Of a stretch of DNA of 64,000 bases, positions 46,101 to 56,871 are shown one piece after another (the stretch's first letter is position 1; each line of letters begins with the position of its first letter). A program made the position numbers and the translations under genes. The stretch covers positions 682,001 through 746,000 of the forward strand of contig JAEBUN010000013.1 in NCBI GenBank assembly GCA_023014365.1, given 5' to 3'. The stretch comes from Lepiota brunneoincarnata (Eukaryota; Basidiomycota; Agaricomycetes; Agaricales; Agaricaceae). The notes below the pieces were generated by a model, which was not told the DNA's origin, ran no database searches, and saw only the letters and a program-made list of their open reading frames with translations.

Positions 46101-46524
46101 CCCTCATGCGCCTGGTTCTATCCACAAACCTGTCTGACCGGCGCATAGATGGCAGTGCTTCAAGGAAATTACCACCACCATCTTGTTCTAATGCAGGGAG
46201 GGTTTCTGTGAAGTCCGTTTCGGCTTGGGAGGTAGAAAATATTCCAGGAGGTTGGTGCACCTCAGGTTGAGCTGCTTTAGTCCGCTTACGGCTGCCGTCC
46301 TGGTCAGAACTAGATTGCAGCCACTTTTTGGAGTCTCCCCCCCAGTGGTCCTGAGGCGGAATCTGGCGGTGTTGGTGGTTGGGGAGCAAGGAAGCGTGCC
46401 CCAGTCGTTCTTGCTCTGCTAAAACACTCGCTCTGAGTGACGTCTTTCCACGACCATTCAAATGGTTTTGTCTCATAGCGTATGTCACTTGCAGGCCGCA
46501 ACCGCAGGTGCAGGGGATAGGCAT
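43171..46524 (-). pseudogene. CMC/CACTA Tnp2-family transposase relic
   Basis: This is the transposase of a CACTA-type (CMC) DNA transposon. Exon 1 (46524-45787) has a Cys cluster (CTCGCGLQ) and an acidic repetitive region; a 47-nt intron (45740-45786) leads to the Tnp2 core. Recognisable there are FGSFKQRDKTCWPILLINYN, GTVPGPKKPWDWDSF and GQNGISPCHICNIKGI. Further exons continue through GPVWTYWAFPMERHCNTLLP, VTRLEGGDLMIARDLVG and a C-terminus with GTVQCVVGRILDRGEWAIVD to the stop at 43171-43173. Four in-frame stops (44828, 44135, 43934, 43773) are all TGA, as expected from CpG decay of CGA. No terminal repeats were identified. Confidence 0.85.
45895..45985 (-). repeat. Coding minisatellite in Tnp2 exon 1
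   Basis: Imperfect 15-18-bp units (plus-strand pattern TCTTCATCGCTCTCGCAG) encode the acidic repeat DCESDEDCESDEACES. Confidence 0.75.
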
Positions 46525-46669
46525 GACCAGGGTGGAGAGAAAAAATGCACGATAGCACAGCCCGGTGGACTTTTCCTGCCGACGCAGGGTGACTCACGCA
46601 GGGATGCGTGAGACAGATTAACAAGCATATATTACTCATCGCGAGGAATGCTTCTACATAATGGGAGGG

Positions 46670-46880
46670 TATGGACAAGGAATTGGTATGTGAAGGTGGA
46701 CGTCTGGCCTAACATCCACCAATCCAAAGAGTAGCATGTGTCACTGTTCACAATGATCACCCGCAGCAGTTTTGGAACTCTCAGTTAGCCTCCAAGGGGA
46801 TCCTCAGACGGTACCTGAGGGGTGTTCCAGTACGAGTTTCTGTGCTTACATCTGAGGAGATCCTCAGATGATAGCCACAG
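46670..46880 (-). pseudogene. 5' fragment related to the 47377-50126 gene
   Basis: On the minus strand RVIIVNSDTCYS matches the start RVSIVNGDTFYS of the gene beginning at 50126. The upstream flank carries the same GGATCTCC-type motif (plus strand GGGGATCCTCAGA near 46797 and GGAGATCCTCAGA near 46857). Similarity ends soon after the start. It lies just upstream of the Tnp2 gene. Confidence 0.55.
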
Positions 46881-47376
46881 ACCGGCGTCCAATTTCTATG
46901 GCTGAGATACATAGATAACGTCTATGTTGAGTGTCAGTAGATGAGAGTTTGACCTGCATAAATACTTACCTTGTCCATTAAGCGGGTTCCAGGTGGTTAA
47001 CGACCAAGATCATGATGGTGGAAGGGAACATGTGAAGGAAACGCATCCCGTTGATCAGGGCATCACCTGACTCATTTTCTCATGTGCTCTCGCGATCGCT
47101 GCACAGATATCCCCACTGTTTCTGGGGTGAATGGAACATCTTATAGATGCGACGTCCTTGATCCATAGATGATGGCAAGGAGGTGACAATAGAGCTAAGA
47201 GGATCAGCCATACGGATGTATAGGTCAAGCCATTGACTTCAGCATATGTGTAACTCGTGTTCAACTTAGCTTGCCTGGTAGAGATTCAAATAAACAACTC
47301 GTGATTTCAGGTACTTCTGTATTTACATGACACTATTCCAGCCAACAAAAAAAAACATAACTACGACATGATGAAT

Positions 47377-50126
47377 CTACCGATGGGCACCAGGGGGACT
47401 GAACTTGTTGATAAATTCCCTGGATCGTTCTTCGAGGACTTTCATCGCTCGTCGTCCTTCGGGAGCACCTCTCAGCCACTGGCGCCAAGTTGACGGAGTC
47501 CAAGGGAATCCCATCTTCTCATCCTCACAGTATCCCATCGCACAAGCCACTTGTCTGTTGTAGAGATTGTTCATCTGGTCAGACCAATGTCCCAAATCTT
47601 CACCTGATCCCTCGTAGAGGTGTGTCAAGGGGAACCACGACAATTTTCTTTTGTCCTCTCCCCAACCTGAAGATTGTAGTCAGTAACACATTAAATATGA
47701 ATGGAATAAGAACTCAGACCTGTGTATGAGACATATAACCCACAGATTACGTCCAATTCATCCTGGCTTAAGTCATCATCCAAAGACTTGTTCCCTGCCT
47801 CATCCATAACAGAATACATGAGCGAACCATCATGATATTTGCCTGATGGGCCGGATAGAGCACCCTGTACACCAATGGTGTCAAGAGCAATGTGGCGAAC
47901 AAAGCCCCCATGCAACAATGCTGCCTGACCATGACGCTGTTTCAAAATGATCTGACACTGCTGACAGTAGAATTCATAGTCCGTCTTAGTGAACTTGTGG
48001 TCTAGCAGATGGAGCGGAACTGATACCGCCTGAGGCAGCACTCCCATGCCAAGGGCCCTGAGGGTAGCAGCAGATTGAAGTGTGTGGAAACGTGTCCCAG
48101 CCATAACCAACTCCAGCACGATGTCTTTCTCTTTAATGTCACTCCCCATCCTGCAAATGGAGAGAGCAGCTGTTGCGGTATATACAGCAAGGTTCCAGGG
48201 CACAGTGGACTCTGATCCGAAATCAAACATGTACATCTGATCAGTTGAGTTGGCTACAACTCGAATGTATTTCAACTGGTGCAAGTTTATCAAGGTGCGA
48301 GGATTAGAGTCAGCTAAGTCCCACTCTTGGATATGTGGCTGTGGGGGAAGCTTCTCGGAAAAACAGGCAAGGAACTTTAAACACCTTTGACCCAGTGGTG
48401 TGGAGAAAAACGGACTCTCCAAAGGCATCCATGTAATCCCCAAAGTGTGAATCAAGCTCCTCCCATTCACAGGTCCAACTACGGTGTCATTCTCATTCAG
48501 GTCTGCGGGGACTGTGAAGCCAAACTGGTTATAAAGGATCTCCAAAGTTGCACACTGCAAATTGTCAGCCATGAATTGGTCACTGTCAACCAGATGGGTT
48601 GATACAGGAACAAGTTGCGTGGCCTGCTCAACTTCCGATATCTCCCCCCAAGGAACTTCAGCTGTGCTTGTAGGAGCCTGACTTTGGTCTCCCCACTCCT
48701 GAAGCAACTCAACTGGGCCCACAGCAACCTCCTGGACCTCGTGCATGTCTTCATCATCACTATCCTCATCCTTCCCCCACTCTGTACAACAGTGCCACTC
48801 ATTGAAAACAGCATCATACCGTTTCTGCCCTGGGCCATATTCTGCAAGCGTACTCTCTCGCTCATCTCTCCTCACAAGTTGTCGCGTAAACTTGGTGGGA
48901 TCATCAAAATCCCAATCCCAGACAAAGACAGGCGCACTGGTAGTGGGTGGGTTCCTCTCTCGGTTCTCCCATTTTTGACGATCCAGTGTGGTCCCTCTTG
49001 CTTTCAGCTTGGCAATGGCAGCTGCACGCTCTTGAAAGAATGGTTCCCAAAATGTTCTCCCAGACCTGGTGGACTCCATCCTCACCGTTCCTCCTTTGGT
49101 GAGATACACATGTACGTCTGGTGAGCTTCCATCTGTGGGCTCATCAATTGACATATCGTAATCTTCATCTGGTGGTTGCGGTTGAAAAGAGTCTGGTTCC
49201 CATGGTGGAAACTCATCACTGGTGTCAAATTTGGAAGATGGGAGTGGCCGTTCACGGGGTACATCAGAAAATGCGATGAGTGGCTGGTGGCTAGTAGCAG
49301 GGAAGTGAGGTGTCTTTGCAATCCAAGTGGTCGCCAGTTGAAGTTCGTGGGCACTAGGTGCAGGATACGATGGATCTGTTGTAGGACTCCAATGGTACCA
49401 TACAGGGACATTGATATTTATGAAATAGGCAGGGCTTGGCTGCGATGGCTGGGGCAGGAGATGGAGAATCACACCTGCTCAGTTTACATCCCAGTATCTC
49501 TGCAACAGCGGTGCCATTCGGAGACTATCCAGCAGCACCTGATTGAACTTGCGCACCATTGCGACCTGAACAACCCATTTTGCGGGTGTGATTCCCTCAT
49601 AATAGCCAGGATCTACGATCTTGTGGATTTGCCAGTGGAGTAAGCCCAACCATATACTAAACCAGTCACGGGCTTTGGTAGCAAGATGCCGTACACGTGA
49701 TTCCATGCTGTGTTTTTGGTGATACCCGAAACTAGAAGGGGCAAATGGGCAGAGAAAACTCAGGCCATTCTCGGTCTTCAGAATTCATGTGATTTCATCT
49801 AGACTGTTCTTGATCACTAGCCACTGCAAAACAACCCATTCTGGCAAACTAAATCCATCCAAACCCGTATGGGTAAATTTCTGTGGGATGTGAGCCAACG
49901 ACTCTACCAATATGCTGCTGTAAGCCATGGGTATGGTGGGGACGCAGCTCAACCACTCTGTTTGTGCAGTCCACCATCGCGGTTGTTGGAAATCGTCGGC
50001 TGTCAAGGCACCTAGCACAAATGTACAAAAGCCCTCAATTGTATTGTCCTCCACCAGTGCGAGATTGCGCTGGCTGTTGGGTGAATAGAAAGTGTCACCA
50101 TTCACAATGGAGACTCGCCCTGCCAT
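47377..50126 (-). pseudogene. Large transposon-associated protein, unknown family
   Basis: One reading frame runs from MAGRVSIVNGDTFYSP at 50126 to the stop at 47377, with a 53-nt intron (47667-47719) joining VSYTG to WGEDKRKLSWFPLTHLYEG. It encodes about 900 residues, with an acidic/Pro-rich middle and a conserved-looking C-terminal half (FYCQQCQIILKQRHGQAAL, HIALDTIGVQGALSGPSG). Two in-frame TGA codons (49785-49787, 49479-49481) interrupt it; both could be CGA decayed at CpG. I do not recognise a domain. Same orientation, neighbourhood and shared upstream motifs suggest it belongs with the Tnp2 transposon, but a separate element is possible. Confidence 0.6.
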
Positions 50127-50151
50127 GATGGAGATCCTGCCAGCTAATGTC

Positions 50152-50265
50152 CAAGGAGATCCTCAGACAAACTCTGACAGAAACCATGTGGGTGCTTCAA
50201 GCTCTGCATCCAAGGAGATCCTCAGATGAAAGCTGTGGTGGTGACACGTCCGAGGAGATCCTCAG
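50152..50265 (+). repeat. Repeated GGAGATCCTCAGA motif
   Basis: Three copies near 50157, 50215 and 50252, always followed by A and preceded by AA or CGA, lie just upstream of the gene starting at 50126. Two more copies lie near 46797 and 46857. The core GAGGATCTCC/GGAGATCCTC is palindromic. They may be binding sites for a transposon protein or promoter elements. Confidence 0.7.
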
Positions 50266-50639
50266 ACAGGTGTTACAAGCTTAAGGTGTCAAGTGGGAGG
50301 GCAATAACTGTTTAGAAGTTGGTCAGGTAGGATCGGTTTGTGGTTTCTTGACTTACGCTAACGTGTGCTTGCAGTTGTCGACTTGAGGGGAACGGTGGTG
50401 GTGGTTGCACTAGGTGCGGATCACAGCACCAATGGATCAGAGGCATCACCTGACCTTTAACAATTTTCTGGTCGTGTGATGCTGATGGTGTGCAGTGCCT
50501 TCAGCCTTCAAGTTCCATGCTACCACCTCCTCGCTGCAAATTCGACTCAACCGCTGGAGGAACATACTCGTTTTTAGAGTTGGAGTGGTCTTTGGATCTC
50601 CGAAGACCTCTCCTCCTCATTTGTGGTCTTGGGACAATG

Positions 50640-50659
50640 GTCTTTGGATCTCCAAAGAC
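50640..50659. repeat. 20-bp inverted repeat
   Basis: GTCTTTGGA, then TC, then TCCAAAGAC: 9-bp perfect arms. A second, imperfect version lies about 50 bp upstream. Confidence 0.65.
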
Positions 50660-51317
50660 CCTCTAACATGGCCTTGTGACGATGATCTGTATATATGAAG
50701 AGTATGGTGCAACGACGTTATAAGGAAACAGACCTTGCTTGCTGTCTTCTCCCCTCGTAACTTATTTCATGCCCTTCCAGTTCTGCTCTAAACTTCATTA
50801 ATAAAATCCTTGTCTTCTGCCCCGTATCTCCAACTGTGCCTTGGGTCAGTAGGACAGATCAGCTTGTGCAAACTCTCAGCAAAACATCTACCCAACTTCT
50901 CTCATCCCTTGTCTCTCTCTGTCTTGCCTTGAGGATCAAAGACCAGCACTGATGACACAGCTGCACTCGCGACCTGGTCACCTCTCCCTCCCTCCCCAAG
51001 GAGATGAAATACTGATGTGGTGGATATGAGATGACTAGCGAAGAAGTAGGGGGTGCTGATTGATCTCGACGAGACCTTATCGAATCAGAATCAGCTTATA
51101 TCCATGCATGTTACAGACCAGATTAGCCAGCGCAAATCGGTAATGGGAATAGAGAGTGGTGCTAGTGGGATCCACTCTGGGAGTGCCAAGTTGCGTTGTG
51201 GGCCACATAGTATAATTGGATATGTCTGTAACTACATACACATATCTCTCCCACCTCTACTATTTACAATCTTTCCTGTTCAACCTCTTAGATACCTTTG
51301 TGGGTGACTGCGTTGTC

Positions 51318-52080
51318 TCACAAACTTTGATGCAGATGGTTATCGTAATCTTCCTGAAGGTTAGCTCCCATAATACCCTTCTATGACAATCAACTCACTT
51401 TTCTTTTCTTATGGGGCCTGTTTCCATCACTTTCCCCCAACTCACGCTTATGACTATTCGCGGATGGTCCACCATCAGTAATAGCACCGTCGCCTCCATC
51501 CGCAGCTGCTGCAGTCTTGGTTGTACCATCACCTCTCGATTCAATGACGGCTCCATTCCCGTGTGTGGTGTAACTGGTGCACTCCCCGTTCATGCTCGCG
51601 ATAGAATGATCTGGCACCTGCCTGATAACTACGGAGCTTCTTAGCAAAGTAGGACATTGTATGTCAAGTTGTCTCACCTTCTAGCTTAGCTGACATATTT
51701 TTGTCGCAGTTGTTGTCTTTTTCCCTTGCAAGCATGGAAACATGTCCTGAAGCCCCCGAGTAGCCCTCCACGGCGCGCCGGCATGGCTCCGGTAGGTTGG
51801 GATGTGGAATCCCAGCCATGTTCCAATGCGCAAGTTGGTTGGGGCAACTGCAGACTTCAAGCATCGGCTCACGTGATTCGGTCGATGATTCAGCCTCGAG
51901 TGACAACCCAGGCGATGGTTCATGCGATTCGGCCAATGAATCAGTTTTGGTTGTTGACCCAGGCAATGATATCAAAGCTTCACCAGGTCCTTGGCAAGGA
52001 CTGGCTTCGCGGTTATGCGTGTTGGGTGAGAGAACCATTGTGAGTGATAACTGGATTCGCCAACACATTGTACTGCCCAC
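51318..52080 (-). CDS. Small Ser/Glu-rich protein with basic NLS-like end
   Basis: Three putative exons splice in phase. The first runs from 52080 (or from MVLSPNTHN at 52038) to KNMSAKLE; the second (VIRQVPDHSIASMNGEC) runs to a basic stretch RPHKKRK near 51395; a short last exon EDYDNHLHQSL ends at 51318. Donors GTGAGA and GTGAGT and acceptors GTAG and TTCAG look genuine. The composition (Ser, Glu, Gly) and the KKRK cluster suggest a nuclear, mostly disordered protein. No family was recognised. Its 5' side is cut off by the solo LTR at 52155, so the true start may be lost. Confidence 0.4.
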
Positions 52081-52154
52081 TTATCTATGCCTAAAGGCTC
52101 AATAAAAAGTTACTCAACTCGCCTACTCACAGAGTCAATGGTACCCATAGCCGG

Positions 52155-53392
52155 TGAAAAGGTGGAAACGTTCGTGGGTTTTAATGTAGATAAATGGCTT
52201 GTTCTCACTAAGCTTAGTCAAAATTCGATAAGCTTAAGTTAATACAAGTAGTATGAGATAGATAATGAACAGTTTCGTCTTTTAGGGTGTTCTGGGGGTG
52301 CGTTCTGACAGCGAAATTCAAGAGAATAGTGTTTTTAGAGGTTAACGAACAGCCCTTGAAGTTATCTTAGCCATACGGTGCAACAGTGAAAGGACAATCC
52401 CTGTCAATTCAAAGCGCGGGGTCTCTAGTCTCTGGTCTCTGAACTCTGTTCTCTGTCTCTGTCTCTGGGTTGGTCGACAACCGAAGAAATCACACTTAAT
52501 GACGCACACTAAATAGTCCTCTGAAACTGTTCTTGATCACGGCTCGCAGACTTGCGTGTGGAAGTGGGGGTGAGACCTCTTGCTTCTCCACAAACAAGCG
52601 CGACTGTATTTATATTGTTTAGATACATGCGAGAGATAGTAAATATGAAATAGAAAACAATAAGCTTAATTGTTACAGGTACTGCAGAATATTTTGGAAG
52701 GTTCGGCAGCATTTCTACCTTGCCCTAGGTTATGGGTTTTTCTCTGATTGACAAATGGCAATCCAGCCAGACGTGTTCCGTGCTCATCTGCATTATTCTG
52801 CATCCACGCGAGCGCGTTAAGCCTCCGGATCAATTATGATCGGAATGTATGGCGTATGTACAATCCCTTGATCCGTTGTAATTAATCTCAGTCAGGCAGT
52901 ATACCAAGGTGCCGGGACCCACAAAGCACTTGTTAATTATGAGTCTTTGATATGTCTAGGGTTTTGGGCATCGGGTGTTGCCTCCCGAACGTTGGACGTT
53001 CCATTCTGTGGTCTGGTCATCATTATTGGGCTTGCTATGGGCGTAATACCCCTGCGACAGCCGCTATGTACATTCTTTAGGTTCCAACAAATCCGAGTTC
53101 ATCAGAAAACTGCTCGTAAGGTCCCTTGATGCGACCGGAGTATACTTGGTAGGCTATGTAAAGTCCGGAATCCCTCCGGAGAGCGTTCTGATAGCTTGGT
53201 TCACTAAGCTTAGTGATAATGAGCTGGTTTGAACACTTCCGAGGCTCGAATATCCTCAGTTCGGTTGAACTGGCTACTACGGGACATAGTACCAATCCTC
53301 TATAGGGTTCTTTAATGATATAGCCAATGATTCTATGTAGAGAATCGTTCCGGAGTATGGAATTCATGTATAGGCGTGAAATCGGCGTATCA
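52155..53392 (-). mobile_element. Solo LTR copy B (C family)
   Basis: A 1,238-bp LTR on the minus strand reads TGATACGCCG to CCTTTTCA. It aligns with LTR A except for the 1.86-kb insertion there, and with LTR C except for a larger gap. It has no adjoining gag or pol on either side. No matching 5-bp target duplication is visible (GCCGG on one side, TCTCC on the other), so rearrangement has probably occurred. Confidence 0.85.
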
Positions 53393-53719
53393 TCTCCCCC
53401 TAACCAATTGCTGACTGTCCTCAGTCATTATCTCCTTCAAATTTGCAGTATCTGAGTCTCTCTGATACGCTCTATGTTCTAGAATGTTCACCAGCTTCGA
53501 GAGTAGCATACTTTTGCTAAGCTTATTCCAAGATGATGTCATGTCACCGAGTTTAAATGTATAGATCAACTTCTTGTTGCTATAGCCTAAATTTTTATCT
53601 CGTTATTGGGTCTTTTAAAAGTCCCAAGGTCTCGTTTCCTCTCTTTCGTTCTCCCTCTCACTTCTCACTCGTCTATTTTCATCTCAACTTCCAGTCTTCT
53701 ACGCCCACCCACAGCAACA
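53393..53719. other. upstream region of the 53720 gene
   Basis: No gene is seen. It should contain the promoter and 5' UTR of the plus-strand gene at 53720, and includes CTAAGCTTAT near 53517, a near-match to the palindrome found in the C-family element. Confidence 0.45.
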
Positions 53720-55751
53720 ATGGACAGAAACATGTGCAGCAACAAGAGAGCTCGTCATGATGAAGATTCAGATTCTTCCTCTAGTAAGCAATGTTCATTT
53801 TACTGTTGTCCTTGTCTTGCTAACACTGTCTTCAGACTATACTGAGCCAAGGAGCGCCCTTATGGCTCCAGGAAATGCGTCTTCTCCTTCAATCGCGCAA
53901 CGTAAGTCGCGTTTTTCCCCCGTTCTCGTTGTCATCACTCATGTTTTTCTCTGCTTTTAGGTCTCACTATTCGCCTACCAGCGCGTCGCAACCTCCTGCC
54001 TCAATGGGAACCACCAGCACCGCATACTAGGAGGGCTAGAGGAGGGCGAGGAGCTCGAGGAGCTCGTGGAAATTGTCAGGTAGGTGTGGCAAGGACCCCT
54101 CCTCCACCATACTCTCCGCCCCGCAAACCAACTCCTCCGCCGGCCTCTCCCTTGGCCGCTCCAGTGCCAAGACGCGTGATTTCCATTGTGTCATTGTGCA
54201 ATCCAACCGACGAGCACTCTGCCAGATTTTCCGCAGAACCCTCGTCAGGTATCCCCGTTGGCGGGCCCTCTGGTGGATTATCCACAGAGGCTTCGTCCAG
54301 TTCAATGTCGCTGCCCCCTCTTGCCATCTCTCTGTGCACCCTGGACAAGGAAGACTCGCTGGTGCTCCCTCCCCTGGGTATTGCATCAGGTTCGGAGGTG
54401 CCGGGCCCTTCAACAAACCGGCCTTCTTCCCCCGTACTCTCTTCTGCTACTTCAACGTGTAAGCTTAGTCGTTTTTCACGATATATTTGTTCTTTCCGCT
54501 GACTTCTGCTTTAGCGCGTATACCAGCTGCCTTTAAAGGCAAACAGAGGGCAAAATCATCGACGCCGCCCCCTCTCCCCTTATTCCTGGCGGGTTCTAAC
54601 TCGTCATCGCATTCTCCAGTCCCTGAGGTCTCTCAAGCCGACCTCTTTAAAATCTTTAGCTGGTCCTCTTCTCTGGATGGGCAACATGTGCTGGCTTTGC
54701 CTAGGTGCCCAACACCATCACCACCTCACTTAGCTGGCACTCCAGTCGAGTCTCCTGCAAGTGCCGTGGAGATTTCACCTTCTCCAGATTTGGAGCTCCT
54801 TCTGGAGCCTTCGCCTGCCCCTCAAGAACCGACTTTTGTTTTTCAAGACGCGTTCTTAGCTTCCCCGACCCCCATCCTTTCTCGTTTGCCTAGCCCGGTG
54901 GTTCCAGAGATCCCTCAAGAGTCTCCTCATGCTGGCCCGTTGCGTCAACAACGCGTCCTTTCGTCCAAGAAGAGTTCCAACACGCGGACAAAGAAATATG
55001 TTCCCCGAGTTCACGTTCAATGCTCTGAGGCCACCATTATTCGGGACCATGGATACTGCCACCCAGTCCCGCTCTTTTGTGAGGACTTTCCTAGGCTGCT
55101 GGCAGCTAGCCAGCTTTCAGTACGTTCTCCAAGTTTTTTCGTGTTTCCTTACTGAAGGTTTTGACATCCACCCCAGTACGTGCCACCTCGGTCTCGGTGT
55201 CCTTCCTGCGCTGCTCATAAGTTGGAGTGCGAGCCTCTGGGCAAGGGTAAGAAGTGTCGCAGCTGCGACCTCTATAATTACCCCTGCACCTTCGCAGACC
55301 ATCCGTGAGTCTCGGCTGGCATTGCAAACGCCCTAGTCACGTCTTCACTGACCAGTGAATACCGTAAGTTTCTTTGTTCACTATTTTTCTCCTTTCTTAT
55401 TCTCTTTGTTTTCTAGATCTGGCCGCTTTTGCGCGTGTTGTGTCCTCCAGCTTGGTCAGCCTGGAGGCAAACCACGTCGCTTACGAGGCTTCGGCGTTTC
55501 ACCACCGTCGGGTGGTTTATCAGTTCGTCCAGGAAATGCAAGCTACCAGGATGGCCTTGGAAGGTAACGACGTGGCATTCATCGAGATGGGGATGGCCAA
55601 CTCCATTGAAGACGTCGAGGCGTTCTTTGAGTTCACCAACAACTTTCCGGGAGTCCCGACATACGAAGAATTTGAGGAGCTCAAATCACTTCTCTTCCTC
55701 GCTTTCCCAATGACTCAGGATCCGGAGTCTATCTTGGAGGACTTAAACTAG
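53720..55751 (+). CDS. Seven-exon protein with Cys-rich motif, unknown
   Basis: Exons 53720-53783, 53836-53901, 53961-54458, 54515-55119, 55177-55304, 55356-55363 and 55417-55751 join in phase to 567 residues with no stops. The N-terminal two-thirds is Pro/Ser-rich and basic (RGGRGARGARGNC). Exon 5 carries a compact Cys motif (CPSCAAHKLEC, then CRSCDLYNYPC), which recalls zinc-binding clusters common in Agaricomycete hypothetical proteins. The C-terminus is helical (SLVSLEANHVAYEASAFHHR) and ends SILEDLN. Exon 6 is an 8-nt micro-exon inferred from frame continuity and is the least certain part. The gene lies between two oppositely oriented C-family LTRs. Function is unknown; a nuclear or nucleic-acid-binding role is only a guess. 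Confidence 0.65.
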
Positions 55752-55979
55752 CTGCTCCCCTTTATACCTTTATCTCCTGAATGTAACATCCTATTTTGTC
55801 CTGTAGATACATTCATAATTAAAGATTCTTGTCTCTTGGTATCTTTCTGAGTTAAGCTTGAGGCCTTTCTGAAGACCCTGAGCTAAGCTAAGGCTTCCAG
55901 CCGCTTATACGCTCATTAGATATTTCTCTGACACTTCTGCGATGCCTATTGCCCCTCAACGCGCCGTGATCCGCAACGC

Positions 55980-56837
55980 TGATACGCCGATTTCACGCCT
56001 ATACATGAATTCCGTACTCCGGAACGATTCTCTACATAGAATCATTGGCTATATCATTAAAGAACTCTATAGAGGATTGGTACTATATCCCGTAGTAGCC
56101 AGTTCGACCGAATTGGGGATACTCAAGCCTTGGACGTGTTCAAACCAGTTCATTATCACTAAGCTTAGTGAACCAAGCTATCAGAACACTCTCCGGAGGG
56201 ATTCAGGACTCGTAGAAATGCTGCCGAACCTTCCAAAATGTTCTACAGTGCCTGTAACAATTAAGCTTATTGTTTTCTATTTCATATTTACTATCTCTTG
56301 TATGTATCTAAACAATATAAATACGGTCGCACTTGTTCATGGAGAAGCAAGAGGTCTCACCCCCGCTTCCACACGCAAGTCTGCGAGCCGTGATCAAGAA
56401 CGGTTTCAGAGGGCTATTTAGTGTGCGTCGTTAAGTGTGATTTCTTTGGTCGTCGACCAACCCAGAGACAGAGACAGAGACCAGAGTTCAGAGTTTAGAG
56501 TTCCAGAGTGCTAGAGACAGAGACAGAGACAGAGACCAGAGTTCAGAGACCAGAGACCAGAGACCAGAGACCCAGCGCTTTGAATTGACAGGGATTGTCC
56601 TTTCATTGTTGCACCGTACAGCTAAGATAACTTCAACGGCTGTTCGTTAACCTCTAAAAACACTACTCTCTTGAATTTCGCTGTCAGAACGCACCCCCAG
56701 AACACCCTAAAAGACGAAACTGTTCATTATCTATCTCATTCCACTTGTATTAGCTTAAGCTTATCGAATTGCGGCTAAGCTTAGTGAAAACAAGCCCACT
56801 ATCTATATTAAAACCTACGAAAGTTTCTACCTTTTCA
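55980..56837 (+). repeat. 5' LTR of element C
   Basis: It begins TGATACGCCG and ends CCTTTTCA, 858 bp long. It lacks the middle parts present in LTRs A and B. It holds CACTAAGCTTAGTG, the CAGAGA repeat and a TATATTAAAACC promoter-like end. Confidence 0.85.
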
Positions 56838-56871
56838 TCTGGAGCCCACCGCGAGGGGGGTTTTCAGTTGA

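Larger units (their letters stand above)
50130..51317. other. non-coding, transposon-associated
   Basis: No gene is supported. The left part carries the GGAGATCCTC motifs. The middle has two near-palindromes (GGTCTTTGGATCTCCGAAGACC near 50589, broken here as two arms, and GTCTTTGGATCTCCAAAGAC near 50640). Confidence 0.5.

Noticed and set aside
52155..53392. 5-bp target duplication for solo LTR B
   Set aside because: The flanks GCCGG and TCTCC do not match in either orientation.
55356..55363. Alternative without the 8-nt exon in the 53720 gene
   Set aside because: Direct splicing of exon 5 to the last exon gives a different frame with unrelated, Cys/Gly-rich sequence ending at 55567; the helical frame to 55751 looks more protein-like, so the micro-exon model was kept with reservation.
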